Source: Actinomycetes bacterium
GTDB taxonomy: Bacteria; Actinomycetota; Acidimicrobiia; Acidimicrobiales; Acidimicrobiaceae
Reading direction: 5' to 3'
DNA length: 64,000 nucleotides
Assembly: GCA_021822605.1 (NCBI GenBank)
Contig: JAKAQL010000001.1
Location: forward strand, 19,895-83,894
Below are positions 22,214 through 32,237 of the stretch, piece after piece (position 1 is the first letter of the stretch; each line of letters begins with the position of its first letter). Both the position numbers and the translations under genes were made by a program. The notes beneath the pieces are model-generated. The model saw nothing but the letters and a program-made list of their open reading frames with translations. It did not search any database and was not told where the DNA came from.

Positions 22214-23076
22214 TCGCATCTGGCAAGGTTCGCGAGGTCTATGCCGTTCGTGATGATCCGACGAAGCTGTTGATGGTGGCCACCGACCGTATCAGCGCCT
22301 ATGATCGGGTCTTCGCTGAACCCGTACGCGATAAGGGACGTCTCCTGAGTGCGATCAGCGCTACTGCCTTCCGCGCACTCGGGGACCGCTTTGTGACCCA
22401 CTTTGTGAGTGTCCCAACGGAGGTCCCGGCTGAGTTTGTGGGTCGAGCGACATTGGTTCGGCGAGCTGAGATGCTCCCCGTTGAGTGCGTGGCACGGGGC
22501 TATCTCGTCGGAAGCGCGTGGGAGGCCTATCGATCAACGGGAACGGTCCAAGGGGTGTCATTGCCAACAGGCCTCTCGTTTGGTGACCCGCTGCCGCAGC
22601 CGATCTTCACTCCGACGACGAAGGAGGAGACGGGGCATGATCGACCGCTCACGCCCGAGGAGTTACGCAATCTCCATGGAACGGCGTTAGCCAGTGAGCT
22701 CGAGGAGCTGACAACGAGCGTCTATTCAGCGTTGGCCTCGTGGTTTCGCGAGCATGGACTGACCCTGATCGACTCGAAGTTTGAGTTTGGCTACATCGAT
22801 GGGGAGCTCGTCCTCGCCGACGAGATCGCGACCCCTGACTCCTCAAGGATCGTCAGAGGCGAGCCGGGCACCAACCCGGAGTGGCTCGATAAACAGCTAC
22901 TGCGCGACTGGCTCACGAAGCAGGGTTTTCGAGGAGATGGCGTGGCCCCAAAGCTCGACGAGGAGCTGATCGAGCGGGTGCGTAGCGCCTATCGGGATGT
23001 CTTTGAGATCCTCGCTGGGAGCTCCTTCGATGCCTGGCCAGGCCAGAGTCGTGCCTATCGTGGAGTGGAGCGTTGA
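22198..23076 (+). CDS. purC: SAICAR synthetase
   Basis: 292-residue PurC, which couples CAIR with aspartate at the expense of ATP. It begins with ASGKVREVYAV (nucleotide loop), then TDRISAYDRVF, the VECVARGYLVGS motif, and a C-terminal segment with SKFEFGYIDGELVLADE. ATG 22198 follows AAGGGGAGC and lies inside the purB end; the longer upstream frame is the shadow of purB. Typical long actinobacterial or yeast-like form rather than the shorter E. coli one. Confidence 0.96.
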   Translation: MDLDLIASGKVREVYAVRDDPTKLLMVATDRISAYDRVFAEPVRDKGRLLSAISATAFRALGDRFVTHFVSVPTEVPAEFVGRATLVRRAEMLPVECVARGYLVGSAWEAYRSTGTVQGVSLPTGLSFGDPLPQPIFTPTTKEETGHDRPLTPEELRNLHGTALASELEELTTSVYSALASWFREHGLTLIDSKFEFGYIDGELVLADEIATPDSSRIVRGEPGTNPEWLDKQLLRDWLTKQGFRGDGVAPKLDEELIERVRSAYRDVFEILAGSSFDAWPGQSRAYRGVER

Positions 23077-23120
23077 CCCATGGCGCAGGGAGCGGGTCTG
23101 CCGAGAGAGAGGGAGAGATC

Positions 23121-23378
23121 ATGAGATATCGCATCAACGTGAGAGTGATGCCCAAGAGCGGGATCAGCGACCCCGAGGGCAAGGCCATCTACGATGCTGC
23201 CCTTCAACTCGGTTATGGTGAGGTCCGTGGCGTCCATGCGGGACGATCTTTTGCGGTGGAGGGTGAGTACGCATCACTCGATGAGGCTCGTAAAAGTGCC
23301 GACGAGCTTGCTGGACGACTGCTCGCAAATCCGGTGATTCAGAGCTATGAGGTCGAAAGCGTTGAGGAGTTGTCATGA
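23121..23378 (+). CDS. purS: FGAM synthase subunit PurS
   Basis: 85-residue PurS. It starts MRYRINVRVMPKSGISDPEG, with the LGYGEVRGVHAGRSF core and the C-terminal LLANPVIQSYEVE strand typical of the family. PurS dimers bridge PurL and PurQ so that ammonia can pass between them. ATG 23121 follows a GGGAGAG ribosome binding site. It overlaps purQ by four bases. Confidence 0.95.
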   Translation: MRYRINVRVMPKSGISDPEGKAIYDAALQLGYGEVRGVHAGRSFAVEGEYASLDEARKSADELAGRLLANPVIQSYEVESVEELS

Positions 23379-24034
23379 TCGGGATCGTCGTCTTCCCTGG
23401 CTCTAACTGTGAGTTCGATGTCATGAGTGCCTACGCAGAACTCGGATGTGAGAGTCAGTTGGTGAGCCATCGAGAACACCAGCTCGATGACTATGAGGCG
23501 GTGATTATCCCGGGGGGGTTCTCCTATGGGGACTATCTACGCACCGGTGCGATCGCTCGTTTCTCCCCGATCATGGAGACGGTGACGCGTTATGCCAACG
23601 AGGGTGGCCGGGTGCTGGGCATCTGTAACGGTTTCCAGGTACTCACCGAGGCAGGACTGCTGCCGGGAGCGCTGCAACGCAATGCTGGCCTCCAGTTTGT
23701 CTGTGGTGAAGTCCTCGTCAGGGTGGAACAGACCACCTCTGTGCTAACATCGGGTATGGTCCGTGGTGAGGAGTTCTCCCTGCCGATCAACCATTTTGAG
23801 GGTAACTATACCGCCGATGCGAAGACCCTTGAGCGCCTTGAAGCAGGCGGCCAGGTCGTGCTGCGGTATCTTGATAACCCGAATGGGTCAGCGAACGATA
23901 TTGCCGGTGTTGCGAACCCTGAAGGCAATGTGGTTGGTCTCATGCCCCACCCAGAGCGTGCTGGTCTGGGATTCGGTTTGACGGCTCCTGCGAGACAGAT
24001 GTTGGCTTCGATGCTTCAGTCGCAGTTTGCCTGA
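23375..24034 (+). CDS. purQ: FGAM synthase glutaminase subunit PurQ
   Basis: 219-residue class I glutamine amidotransferase that supplies ammonia to PurL. The nucleophile is Cys84 in VLGICNGFQVL, the oxyanion region is GGFSYGDYLRTGAIA, and the His/Glu dyad is in MPHPERA near the C-terminus. It overlaps purS as ATGA and is the last gene of the operon. Its stop is 75 bp from the end of the convergent membrane-protein gene. purL, the catalytic partner, is encoded separately on the opposite strand. Confidence 0.96.
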   Translation: MIGIVVFPGSNCEFDVMSAYAELGCESQLVSHREHQLDDYEAVIIPGGFSYGDYLRTGAIARFSPIMETVTRYANEGGRVLGICNGFQVLTEAGLLPGALQRNAGLQFVCGEVLVRVEQTTSVLTSGMVRGEEFSLPINHFEGNYTADAKTLERLEAGGQVVLRYLDNPNGSANDIAGVANPEGNVVGLMPHPERAGLGFGLTAPARQMLASMLQSQFA

Positions 24035-24108
24035 TCGACCAGACACCGAGTACCACAACCCTCATTGCTAGGAGATCCTTCAGTGGTTGGGCTTGGGGCG
24101 GTCACAGT

Positions 24109-26646
24109 TCAACGGCCCTGGTTCGATGGCGATCGATGCCGTAGCGTTTCGAGGAGCCCGTACAGTGCGAGGCCGACAAGGCTAGCAAATGCGAACCACT
24201 CCCCGACCTGTAGCAACGCTGGGCCATAGGTGATCTCAATCACGCGGGTGCCGGCTGGTACGGTGGCAGACATCAGATCACCGGCTGCGCGATGGATGGG
24301 AATTGGGTGACCATTTGCTGTCGCGTGCCAACCCGGTGCATCAGTGATTCGAATGATCAGTTGTGCCCGATGGGGTGCTCGAACATCGATGACGTAACGC
24401 GCATCGCTCGGGTGACTCGTTGTGTTCACGACATCGCTCCGTTGGTGGACCCTTGATTGGGTCGTTACGGCTCGGGTTTTGGCGGTGGGCTTGGCGAAGC
24501 TGAACCGGTGTGAATTGAGAACCCGAACCACATCGAGTGCCAAGCCACTCGCCGTAACTGTCCCGACGAGCCGAGTGCCCTTCGGAATCGGATTGGGTGG
24601 TTGGACAATGAGATAACCTATGCCGTAGGCACGAGCTAGGCTCGCCGAGTTGACGATAGGGCTGAACAGGTTGGCCCCTGTCTGGTAGATATCGGTGTGA
24701 CGTGCTGGGTAGGCGTTCAGGAAGGCCCGGGGGATCACGGGATCATACATAGCGAACTCGGCGATGCCGTAGGCAAGGTTCATCTCCGGGTACAGGCCAA
24801 TACCGTCCCATTGGAAGAGGGTGCACGAGGTCGCCGTCTCACCAGGGGCACAGGGTTGCTTGACGCTGTCGAGACCAACGAGCGAGGTGCCGACGAGCCG
24901 CTTAAGTGCTGTGACCGCTGGTGTGACCGGATAGGTCGTTGGCTCGTAGGAGTTAATTCCCACTCCGGCCACGATAAGAAAAGCTGCCTGCACCGCGAGT
25001 AACACACCCATCGCCGATCGCACGCGACGCGAGTTCTGTGTTCCAGAGCGTTGATGGGTGTGTTGATGGAGTTGCAGGAGTGCGGCCAAGACTAGGAGCC
25101 CCAACACCTCCGCTGTCGGCCAGTATAGGGAGCGCTGGCGCAGCGCCGTCGCCTGAGAGGCGGTGAGGTGACCCCCAGGGAGAGCGACGGCACCGATCGA
25201 TGACCTTTCCCATAACACAGCGAGGATGATGATCATGATGCTGACCGAGATGGCAAAGGCGATCTTTGTCCTCGGTTCATACCAGTGTCGAAGGAGCAAC
25301 TCGAGTCCAAGGCCAGAGAGTAGCGCGATCGCAAATCCGAGCATGGCAAGGATGCGCTGAGGCGCGATGCTCCCAAGGCCGAGGTCGGCAATCAGGTGTT
25401 GGATAGGCGCACCCGAGCCGATCTGATAGGTGACGAGCAGCGCTCCTATCGCCGAGGCGGTGAGCCCGACGACGATGGGGCGGCGCCACCAGACGACGAT
25501 GGCCGTGCCGGCCAAGACGAGAGCGATGACTCCGACATAGGCAGCCGTCTCGTAGTAGTTCGAGGATCCGAAGAAGGTGCCATTGGGGAATGCTTTGGTG
25601 GCGAACGGTAGACCGTCATAGCCCTGGGCCACGAGGAGTGTGAGCGCGTGGAGCGATAGTCCGACACTTGCCCCTTCGCTGTCGCGCACGGAACTCCCTA
25701 ACGTCTGGATGCCAGGCAGCCAGAGGGGCATAGCGAGCGCGAGTCCAGCGGCCAAGCCAATCCCGAGTCGCCGGACCCCTGCCCAATCGATCTGGTTGCC
25801 ACTCAGGTGCCGCGCAAGTCCAGTGAAGCCAAAGAGCAGCGCGAAGGCCCCTGCCATCAGTACGTAGACTTCAGGGAAGCCGCCATAGATAGAGAAGGCG
25901 ACGGCGAGTGCTAGCAGCGCATACCACCTTGCTCGATCACCCGGCTCCGCCCGATAGAGGAGGATCCCAGCAGCGAGAAGCCAGCCTGCCCAGGCGAGTG
26001 GACCACTGATGGCCCAGCCGAGCCAGCCAGCAAAGGCACCCGAGAGCATTGCGGTGGTACCGGCAAAGGTCGCAGACAGGGGCCTGAGACCTAGCAGCCG
26101 TGAGGCTAGGTAGGTGCCAGTGCCGGCAATCAGGAGCTTCATGGCAACCGTAACCAGATAGGCGAATCGAAGTGGAACGAGATAACCGATGAGGGTCGGT
26201 AGAGCGAGTGGAGCTGATTCAAAATTCAAGAATTGCGGAAGCCCAGTGCCCGATAAGTCGTTCCAGAGCGGAAACTGCCCGTGATGGACGAGCTCCCAAT
26301 CCAACGTATTCCAGGCGGTGCCCTGTGTGACGATGTCACCGTTGATGATGCCACGTGGCGCTCTGGCGGCGTGGGCGAGCCGAGTCAAGAGAGAGAGGTG
26401 TCGACCGAGATCCGCTGGACCAAAACCAGCCCCATCCTTGATGGCTGGGGAAAGGTACAGGCCGATCACCACCACAAGGAAGGCAATTCCCGCTAGATCA
26501 CCGGCGTAGAGACTCCACAGTGTTCGAAACAGTGTTCGAAGGCGTACTTGTAGGTGCCTATGCGGTGGATCCGGGGCTGGGACTGTGATCAAGCCCAACT
26601 CATGACTCTGCTCGGGATGGCACGGACGGGTGCGCCCCGATGCCAT
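24109..26646 (-). CDS. Large YfhO-like polytopic membrane protein
   Basis: 845 residues with about 12-14 membrane spans, then a C-terminal extracytoplasmic beta-rich domain (about 600-800) and one last helix. The first external loop has the pattern DIVTQGTAWNTLDWELVHHG followed by FPLWNDLSGTGLPQ. This is characteristic of YfhO/GT-C-like proteins that act on lipid-linked sugars at the outer membrane face. In Gram-positive relatives YfhO glycosylates lipoteichoic acid; the role here is unknown. It is divergent from another large membrane protein of the same build. The start could be later than 26646, since the first 35 residues are hydrophilic and poorly family-like. Confidence 0.75.
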   Translation of the reverse strand: MASGRTRPCHPEQSHELGLITVPAPDPPHRHLQVRLRTLFRTLWSLYAGDLAGIAFLVVVIGLYLSPAIKDGAGFGPADLGRHLSLLTRLAHAARAPRGIINGDIVTQGTAWNTLDWELVHHGQFPLWNDLSGTGLPQFLNFESAPLALPTLIGYLVPLRFAYLVTVAMKLLIAGTGTYLASRLLGLRPLSATFAGTTAMLSGAFAGWLGWAISGPLAWAGWLLAAGILLYRAEPGDRARWYALLALAVAFSIYGGFPEVYVLMAGAFALLFGFTGLARHLSGNQIDWAGVRRLGIGLAAGLALAMPLWLPGIQTLGSSVRDSEGASVGLSLHALTLLVAQGYDGLPFATKAFPNGTFFGSSNYYETAAYVGVIALVLAGTAIVVWWRRPIVVGLTASAIGALLVTYQIGSGAPIQHLIADLGLGSIAPQRILAMLGFAIALLSGLGLELLLRHWYEPRTKIAFAISVSIMIIILAVLWERSSIGAVALPGGHLTASQATALRQRSLYWPTAEVLGLLVLAALLQLHQHTHQRSGTQNSRRVRSAMGVLLAVQAAFLIVAGVGINSYEPTTYPVTPAVTALKRLVGTSLVGLDSVKQPCAPGETATSCTLFQWDGIGLYPEMNLAYGIAEFAMYDPVIPRAFLNAYPARHTDIYQTGANLFSPIVNSASLARAYGIGYLIVQPPNPIPKGTRLVGTVTASGLALDVVRVLNSHRFSFAKPTAKTRAVTTQSRVHQRSDVVNTTSHPSDARYVIDVRAPHRAQLIIRITDAPGWHATANGHPIPIHRAAGDLMSATVPAGTRVIEITYGPALLQVGEWFAFASLVGLALYGLLETLRHRSPSNQGR

Positions 26647-27081
26647 CGATGAACCAGCAGCGTTGAGGATTGCCGGTACGGAATGGAGATCCGTCCGTCT
26701 AACCGAACAGCCCCCGGGTCTCCGGGTAGTCTCGCGAGCATGATCACAGGCTAGGGTGCAAGCGGCTGGTTACTGCCCAAGGCTAGCACGGGTCCCGGGG
26801 TGGCGGTCCTGCGGCCCATCTATGGATTGCACGTCTGAATGCCAGTCTTGCTGGTGATGTGGCGCTTACCGGTAGCGCTGCGCTCGGCATTGACAGATCC
26901 CGTACGGCCAAGATCGTCTAGCGATGCCTTCGCCAGTGAAGAAGAGACGATCGTCCCTCCTTCGAATCCGTCTCCAGCGCCAAGCCGTGGCAAACGTCAC
27001 TGGGAGGCTCGACAGATAGGATGGTGCCGGAAGTTGTGCCTGTAGCCGGAGAACCACTCGTTCTCGGTTGATGTTGGTTAG
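26647..27081. other. Divergent promoter region between two membrane-protein genes
   Basis: 435 bp with no supported gene. Both flanking genes read outward, so the promoters of both should be here. I see no clear operator or hairpin. Confidence 0.5.
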
Positions 27082-29508
27082 GTGGTTGTGGTTCATACGC
27101 AGGAGAGATCGGCTCGCCGGAGTGCTTGGTCTCGCCACCTCATCGCGCTGGCGTTCTTTCTGGTGCTGCTCGGCGTGATCTATGGTCCGGTCGTGCTTGG
27201 CCATGCCGCATTGAAGACGGACACAGATTGGCCGACTGGACCGTTGTTTGTGATTGACCCAAGCGCGGGTGGCTATATTAGCCTTCCACTTGAGCAGCTG
27301 GGCCTCCAAGCATGGCTTCACCTACAGTTGCCCTTCATCGACCCCTACCAGGCCTTTGGGATTCCACTGCTTGCATCCCAAGGCGTCCCTGTCTTCCCGC
27401 CTGAACTCATCGTGCATCTGTTGTTGTCCTCGAACTACTCCATCTGGAACATTCTTCGACTGCTGGCGCTGAGCTTTGGTACCTATCTCCTCGCCACCTC
27501 CTTTGGCCAATCACTGATCGCGGCGATTGGGGCCGGTGTCGGGGTCAGTCTTGCCGGCGTTGTGCCTCCCAATATCAACTTGGAGATGCTCAATCCCCTC
27601 ATGGTGCTGCCCTTTGTGCTCTTGAGTCTTCGGTACCTCACGGATCCAGCGAAGCCACGCAAGACTGTGTACACCCTAGGTTTTGCGACAAGTGTGTTCT
27701 TCCTCGCTACCTCCGGCTTTCAGGAAGCATTACCGCTGTTGGCACTCGTCATCCTCATCTTTGCCGTGGCCATGATTATCCATTTTGGGACATTTGCCGA
27801 CAGACTGAGAGTTTGGCTAACCCTTGGATCAGGGACCTTCGGGGTTCTGATCGGAAGTATCGGCCTTCTCCCTACGCTGAGCGCTGTCAGCGCTGGGATG
27901 GGAGAGAATGGGCCGCTCAAGTATCTTGGGTCCGTCCCTCCCTTTTGGTTGGCCACCTTGAGCTTGCCTCATATCTCAGGACCAGGCCTGGTTGCTCAGC
28001 CAACGAATTTGGGTCAAGCGGTGTGGGTGCTTGGCACTCCGGTGCTCGGGCTGGTCATTGTCCTGGCGGTGTTTGGAGTACTACGCCATCGCAGTGCGTC
28101 ACTGTGGTATGTTGGACCAAGTCTGTTCTTAGTGGCGTTTGGTATCCTGGGCTACGCGAATCTGCTCGGTGTGCTCGATGTGTTCGGGTTCTTTCCCTTT
28201 GATTCGATCAACATGTTGCGCGTCTTGGGATTCGCCTGGTGGTTGCCTTGGTGTCTATTGTTGGGTTTCGTCATCTCGGTCGCGAGATCCTTCAAGTTGT
28301 ACGAGATCATCGTATCCTTGCTGGTGGCTATCGCCTTTGACCTGGTGTTGTATGCCCATTTCGAGACCGCCCTCCATGTCGCGAATCAGGTGGATGGTCT
28401 GGGGGCCGCGCGCCATGCCCTCTACTTGGCCAGTGTGACACTCGTGGTGTTCGCACTCGGGATTTGGAGTGCCAAGGCCATCGGCAGTGGAGCGTTAGCA
28501 GCCCTTGTTTTTGTAGTGGTGACGGTCTTGCTGCTTCCGACGAATTTTTTTCCACCGCAGGCGGGCACCTCTTTGAATCATCTCCATGGGGGTACCATCT
28601 CTCAGTCTGACAACCTCACCTTCGACCCTGGGGAGTGGCAGCTGCCAACCGATGTGAACTCAGTGCAGGTATTTGGCCCGATTCTCCCTAAGCCTTATAG
28701 CGCGATTGTGGCGGCTCTTATCCCGGCGAACCTCACCACCACGGGGTTGAACGGAGTAGATGTTGGACAACCAACGCTGTTTGGAGCTATTGCCACAGCT
28801 CATCTTGTGACGATCCTGCGAAGCCTCGGTGTCAATGAGATCGCTAGCACTCAGGCATTTGCGCCAACAGGGGTTGGGCTGATACCGAGGTGTTCGGTGG
28901 CCTCCCCCCTCCTTGCTCGCGATGACGGCCTGTGTGCGATGGGCCGCGGTAAGTTCGTCGGTGGTAGTCGATCTGACTCCAATTTTCTCTACAAACTCGT
29001 AGGAGTGGATCCGATCCTTGTGCCTGAGGCACACGGTGTGAGTGTGCCAACTGCTACGGCTGGCCTTGATCGTGTCCTCAACGCTATCCATGATGACGGT
29101 GGAGTGCTACCAGACAGGGTCTACTTGACGGGCACCCGTGGTATCCCACAGTTCGCTCACGGTGTCGTTGGAGTGAGTAGGAAGGCGACCACAGAGTCGG
29201 TCACGGTGCGGGCTCGAGCGCGTACTGCTGGTTTGGTGGTCATGCGCGACACCTATCTAGCTGGTATGCACTGTCAGGTCAACGGGACGTTCGAGCGCTG
29301 TTATCCAGTCGATGGTGGACTTTGGACGGCCGTTCACATTCCAGCTGGCACCTCGGTGACGACACTCGGCTATGTTGGCGTTGGCGTGAGAGTGGAGTTT
29401 GTGATCGGGGTGATCGGAATAATGGTGCTAGCGCTTGGGTGGCTGGGGGTGCTGTTCGTCTCGAGTCGTGACCACTTTGGGAGCCACGTCGATTCCTTGG
29501 TTCCATGA
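27082..29508 (+). CDS. Large YfhO/GT-C-like polytopic membrane protein
   Basis: 808 residues: a short cytoplasmic start, a first helix at about 18-38, and an external loop with the DxxA-type motif region ending in PFIDPYQAFGIPLLASQGVP. This corresponds to the FPLWN...GIPL loop of YfhO proteins. About 12 further spans follow to about residue 490, then an external domain of roughly 280 residues and a final helix (about 775-800). The architecture parallels the divergent neighbour at 24109, so the two are probably distant paralogues working on the same type of cell-envelope substrate (inference). The start is a GTG at 27082 or 27088. Confidence 0.7.
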   Translation: MVVVHTQERSARRSAWSRHLIALAFFLVLLGVIYGPVVLGHAALKTDTDWPTGPLFVIDPSAGGYISLPLEQLGLQAWLHLQLPFIDPYQAFGIPLLASQGVPVFPPELIVHLLLSSNYSIWNILRLLALSFGTYLLATSFGQSLIAAIGAGVGVSLAGVVPPNINLEMLNPLMVLPFVLLSLRYLTDPAKPRKTVYTLGFATSVFFLATSGFQEALPLLALVILIFAVAMIIHFGTFADRLRVWLTLGSGTFGVLIGSIGLLPTLSAVSAGMGENGPLKYLGSVPPFWLATLSLPHISGPGLVAQPTNLGQAVWVLGTPVLGLVIVLAVFGVLRHRSASLWYVGPSLFLVAFGILGYANLLGVLDVFGFFPFDSINMLRVLGFAWWLPWCLLLGFVISVARSFKLYEIIVSLLVAIAFDLVLYAHFETALHVANQVDGLGAARHALYLASVTLVVFALGIWSAKAIGSGALAALVFVVVTVLLLPTNFFPPQAGTSLNHLHGGTISQSDNLTFDPGEWQLPTDVNSVQVFGPILPKPYSAIVAALIPANLTTTGLNGVDVGQPTLFGAIATAHLVTILRSLGVNEIASTQAFAPTGVGLIPRCSVASPLLARDDGLCAMGRGKFVGGSRSDSNFLYKLVGVDPILVPEAHGVSVPTATAGLDRVLNAIHDDGGVLPDRVYLTGTRGIPQFAHGVVGVSRKATTESVTVRARARTAGLVVMRDTYLAGMHCQVNGTFERCYPVDGGLWTAVHIPAGTSVTTLGYVGVGVRVEFVIGVIGIMVLALGWLGVLFVSSRDHFGSHVDSLVP

Positions 29509-29662
29509 ATCACGCATGAGCAAAACATGCCAAGAGGAGCGCAGGCTCACAGCAATCTCTTTCACACCCCTTTGAGGAGACCCCCATTTCGCGTAGGTCA
29601 TGGCATCTTCCTTGGTTGCAGATGCGCGGAATCCGTACCCAAGCCTGGTTGCAACAATGTCG

Positions 29663-30097
29663 CTACGTTGGAGTGAAACTCGCCAGTGGAGCATGGAGGA
29701 ATGCTCCAGCACGTCGCCTTCGTGACAAGGTGACCTTATCTTGTTGCGCAAATGCCACCAATTGCTGTTGCGGTTCCTCGTCACCGACCACGAGCGCCAG
29801 TACTCGCGAACCCGTTGCCTTCACGAGAAGAAGAGCACGTGTGTATGCCCGTGTGATGACGTGGTGGTCGCCGGTGATGGAGGCCTCTGCGGTAGCGTAG
29901 ACATGCTCACCTTCGTGGGTAGATCCCTCGAGAATCACTTCGAGGAGGTCGAGTTCAGCCTCCTCGGCCTCCATGAGATGAACTGAGAGTTCGTAGCGTT
30001 CGTTGCCAGCGATGGTACGTACAGCAGTCATGTCCTTGCGGCGGACGAAAGCACGGGGCTGCGCCACGATCTCCCTCTCGAGATCTCGGTTCTCCAT
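29663..30097 (-). CDS. Hypothetical protein
   Basis: 144 residues, not recognised. The first 110 residues look like genuine protein: acidic helix MEAEEAELDLLEVILEG, then a strand-rich part with ALLLVKATGSRVLALVVGDEE. The last 20 residues are Arg/Ala-rich and differ in character. Another minus frame downstream (to about 29428) also has protein-like sequence near its end, so a frameshift late in the gene is possible. A GGAG lies about eight bases before the ATG. No membrane segment. It is the last of three minus-strand genes, after PhzF and its coupled partner. Confidence 0.45.
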   Translation of the reverse strand: MENRDLEREIVAQPRAFVRRKDMTAVRTIAGNERYELSVHLMEAEEAELDLLEVILEGSTHEGEHVYATAEASITGDHHVITRAYTRALLLVKATGSRVLALVVGDEEPQQQLVAFAQQDKVTLSRRRRAGAFLHAPLASFTPT

Positions 30098-30185
30098 GCG
30101 GCCGACTCCGTTCTCGATCCGATCAAGACAGGTTTCAATCCGGTCGGGACGTCTTTTATCCGGTCCATTGGATCAGTGGGAGCTG

Positions 30186-30575
30186 TCATTTAGACGTCCG
30201 TTCGTTAAATACCGCGAGCAGGTCCAATGCCCTAGCAATCTTTTCGTCAATGATTGCAATCAGGCGAGAGTTCGCTGCCTCGCTCCGGTAGGGCCTGGAG
30301 GCGATGCCCCCCAAGAGCTCTGCGCGGACAGCCTCCCCCCACTCAGGCTTTCCGCTGTGTGCCTTCAGTAGGTCACTGGTCAAGTTGATGACCGCTATTC
30401 CAGCGATTTTAGCTGGTGCCGTGCAACCCTGCTGAGCGGGCTGTGGATCATGACGACCCCCCCGGTGAATGCCTAGCAGCAAGCGCAGTGCGAGCGCATT
30501 GTGCCGGGCCAGCAGGAAAGACCAGCGTGAAAGACCAAAGATCAGAGCGATCGGTGTCTCGGCCATCGATCTCAT
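30186..30575 (-). CDS. Hypothetical protein coupled to phzF-like gene
   Basis: 129 residues, no recognised domain. The N-terminal 35 residues are moderately hydrophobic (LIFGLSRWSFLLARHNALALRLLLG). The rest is helical with an Arg/Lys/Glu-rich end (SRLIAIIDEKIARALDLL). The start codon overlaps the stop of the PhzF-family gene as ATGA, which is the main evidence that it is real. No partner function can be inferred. Confidence 0.55.
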   Translation of the reverse strand: MRSMAETPIALIFGLSRWSFLLARHNALALRLLLGIHRGGRHDPQPAQQGCTAPAKIAGIAVINLTSDLLKAHSGKPEWGEAVRAELLGGIASRPYRSEAANSRLIAIIDEKIARALDLLAVFNERTSK

Positions 30576-31345
30576 TCGATCATCAGTTCAAGACGTCCAA
30601 CCGTGACGCAACGGCCACCTAACGTCACACGATCACCCTTGACGCTCATTGATACGAAGCCGCCCCGCGGAGATGCCTGTTCACCGTAGAGCCGATTCTT
30701 GCCAAGTCGTTGACCCCAGTACGCAGCCAGCGTGCAGTGTGCGGAACCGGTCACTGGATCTTCGAGGACCCCGACGTTGGGTGCGAAAACTCGGCTGACG
30801 CAGTCGATCGTTGGTTGTTCAGACGGAGCGGTGATGATCACACAACGAGTACCTGCACGACTGAGGATGACGGGGTCTGGAGTGTACGATTTGACGCTGT
30901 CGGGGTCATCGACGACGATCAGGAGGTCGAAGAGGCCCCTGCCAGTCCAGACAGGGGCGAGATGAGAGTACTCCGGGAGCGGGTCAATCGCCGTCGGTGG
31001 ATCGAGTGGAAAATCCATGTTGATCTCGCCGTTATCACCTCGCGAACAGGTGAGTATTCCACTCGCGGTATGGAAGGCTGCCTCGCCACCGAGCACGTGA
31101 GCTGAGGCTAGGGTAGCGTGTCCACAGAGCGCGACCTCGGTCGTCGGGGTGAACCATCGGAGGTCATAGGCGCCATCCGGGCGAGGGACACAAAAGGCGG
31201 TCTCGGAGAGGTTTATCTCGGCGGCGATCGCCTGTAGATATGAGTCCCCAGGGAAATAGTCGCAGAGCGCGACAGCGGCCGGATTGCCGGTGAATGGCCG
31301 AGTTGCAAAGGCATCGATGAGCATTAATTCCGAGATGAGGGGCAT
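30572..31345 (-). CDS. PhzF family isomerase
   Basis: 257-residue member of the PhzF/YddE family of diaminopimelate-epimerase-fold enzymes. The N-terminal half begins with DAFATRPFTGNPAAV, followed by NLSETAFC carrying the conserved catalytic Glu, and ALCGHATLASAHVL. The C-terminal half has FAPNVGVLEDPVTGSAHC and the basic strand segment near RLYGEQASPRGG. PhzF isomerises DHHA in phenazine synthesis, but most family members have unknown substrates, and no phenazine genes are present here. Starts at 31345 or at the second ATG, 31324. Confidence 0.9.
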   Translation of the reverse strand: MPLISELMLIDAFATRPFTGNPAAVALCDYFPGDSYLQAIAAEINLSETAFCVPRPDGAYDLRWFTPTTEVALCGHATLASAHVLGGEAAFHTASGILTCSRGDNGEINMDFPLDPPTAIDPLPEYSHLAPVWTGRGLFDLLIVVDDPDSVKSYTPDPVILSRAGTRCVIITAPSEQPTIDCVSRVFAPNVGVLEDPVTGSAHCTLAAYWGQRLGKNRLYGEQASPRGGFVSMSVKGDRVTLGGRCVTVGRLELMIE

Positions 31346-32237
31346 GATGCGATTCTATCGCCCCTAGGGGCGTCGTCTCGGATATCGCCGATAAGGTGTC
31401 ATGCACCTGAAGAGCCACCCCATTGTGGTTGTGGATCCAAAGTAGACCGAAGCTCTAGCGATCTCGCGTCAGGTCGTGGGCCTGCTAGACCTTGAGTAAG
31501 GTGCGGGGGCTCGGCTGTCGTGACCAAAAATTCCGACTGTCAATCGACTCTCTGGCATCAACGACGAGAACCCAGCCTCAGCCTCTACTCCGGAGTCAAC
31601 GGCGCTGATGATCAATCGTGGGGCCCCACTGACCAAACACCTCCATCGGGAGTCACGAACGGGAATGGTCTCTACCTGACTGGGTCAACCATTGTCGGTC
31701 GTCCGGACTGACCAACCCTCCCCTCCAGCGACTACCACGTTCCAGGGCCGCCATCCGAGACGTTACTGATCGGCAACAATGATGACCGACCTTCCGGTAA
31801 GATAGGGGAAGTACCAAGATGGGAACTCACAAATAAGCGCTTCTCGAGAGGTGCCAAGATTGTCACGATCGTCAAGTCTCAGCCGTCTTTGCCGACGGCA
31901 CTTGGGCGCGAATGAGCAAGTGTACTCGACTGGCGAACCTCTTTACATCGTGTTCGTTACCGCAACGAATAGGCAAAGCACTCGGGACATTACCTGTTTA
32001 CCGCGTTGGCTGTTGTGACAGCACGAGTGTGCTGACGGTGATTGTCGTCCGGAACTCATCCTGAGGGCCTTCATGCTGCACATGTTTCTTTCGGGCAGTG
32101 CGTCGGGTCCTACCCGCGATTCCTCCTCAGAGGATGGCGAGATATCTTGAGGTGTGTTCCGAAAGAAAAGCTTTGTTTTCGCCACACGCTGCTTGTCTCT
32201 GTGCTATCATCGTCTTGATTGAGAGAAAGGGGGGTCC
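31346..32237. other. Intergenic region upstream of the sedolisin gene
   Basis: About 0.9 kb without a gene I can support. The last 60 bases hold a plausible promoter (TATCAT-like -10 near 32205) and the ribosome binding site AAAGGGGGG of the protease gene. Confidence 0.45.
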
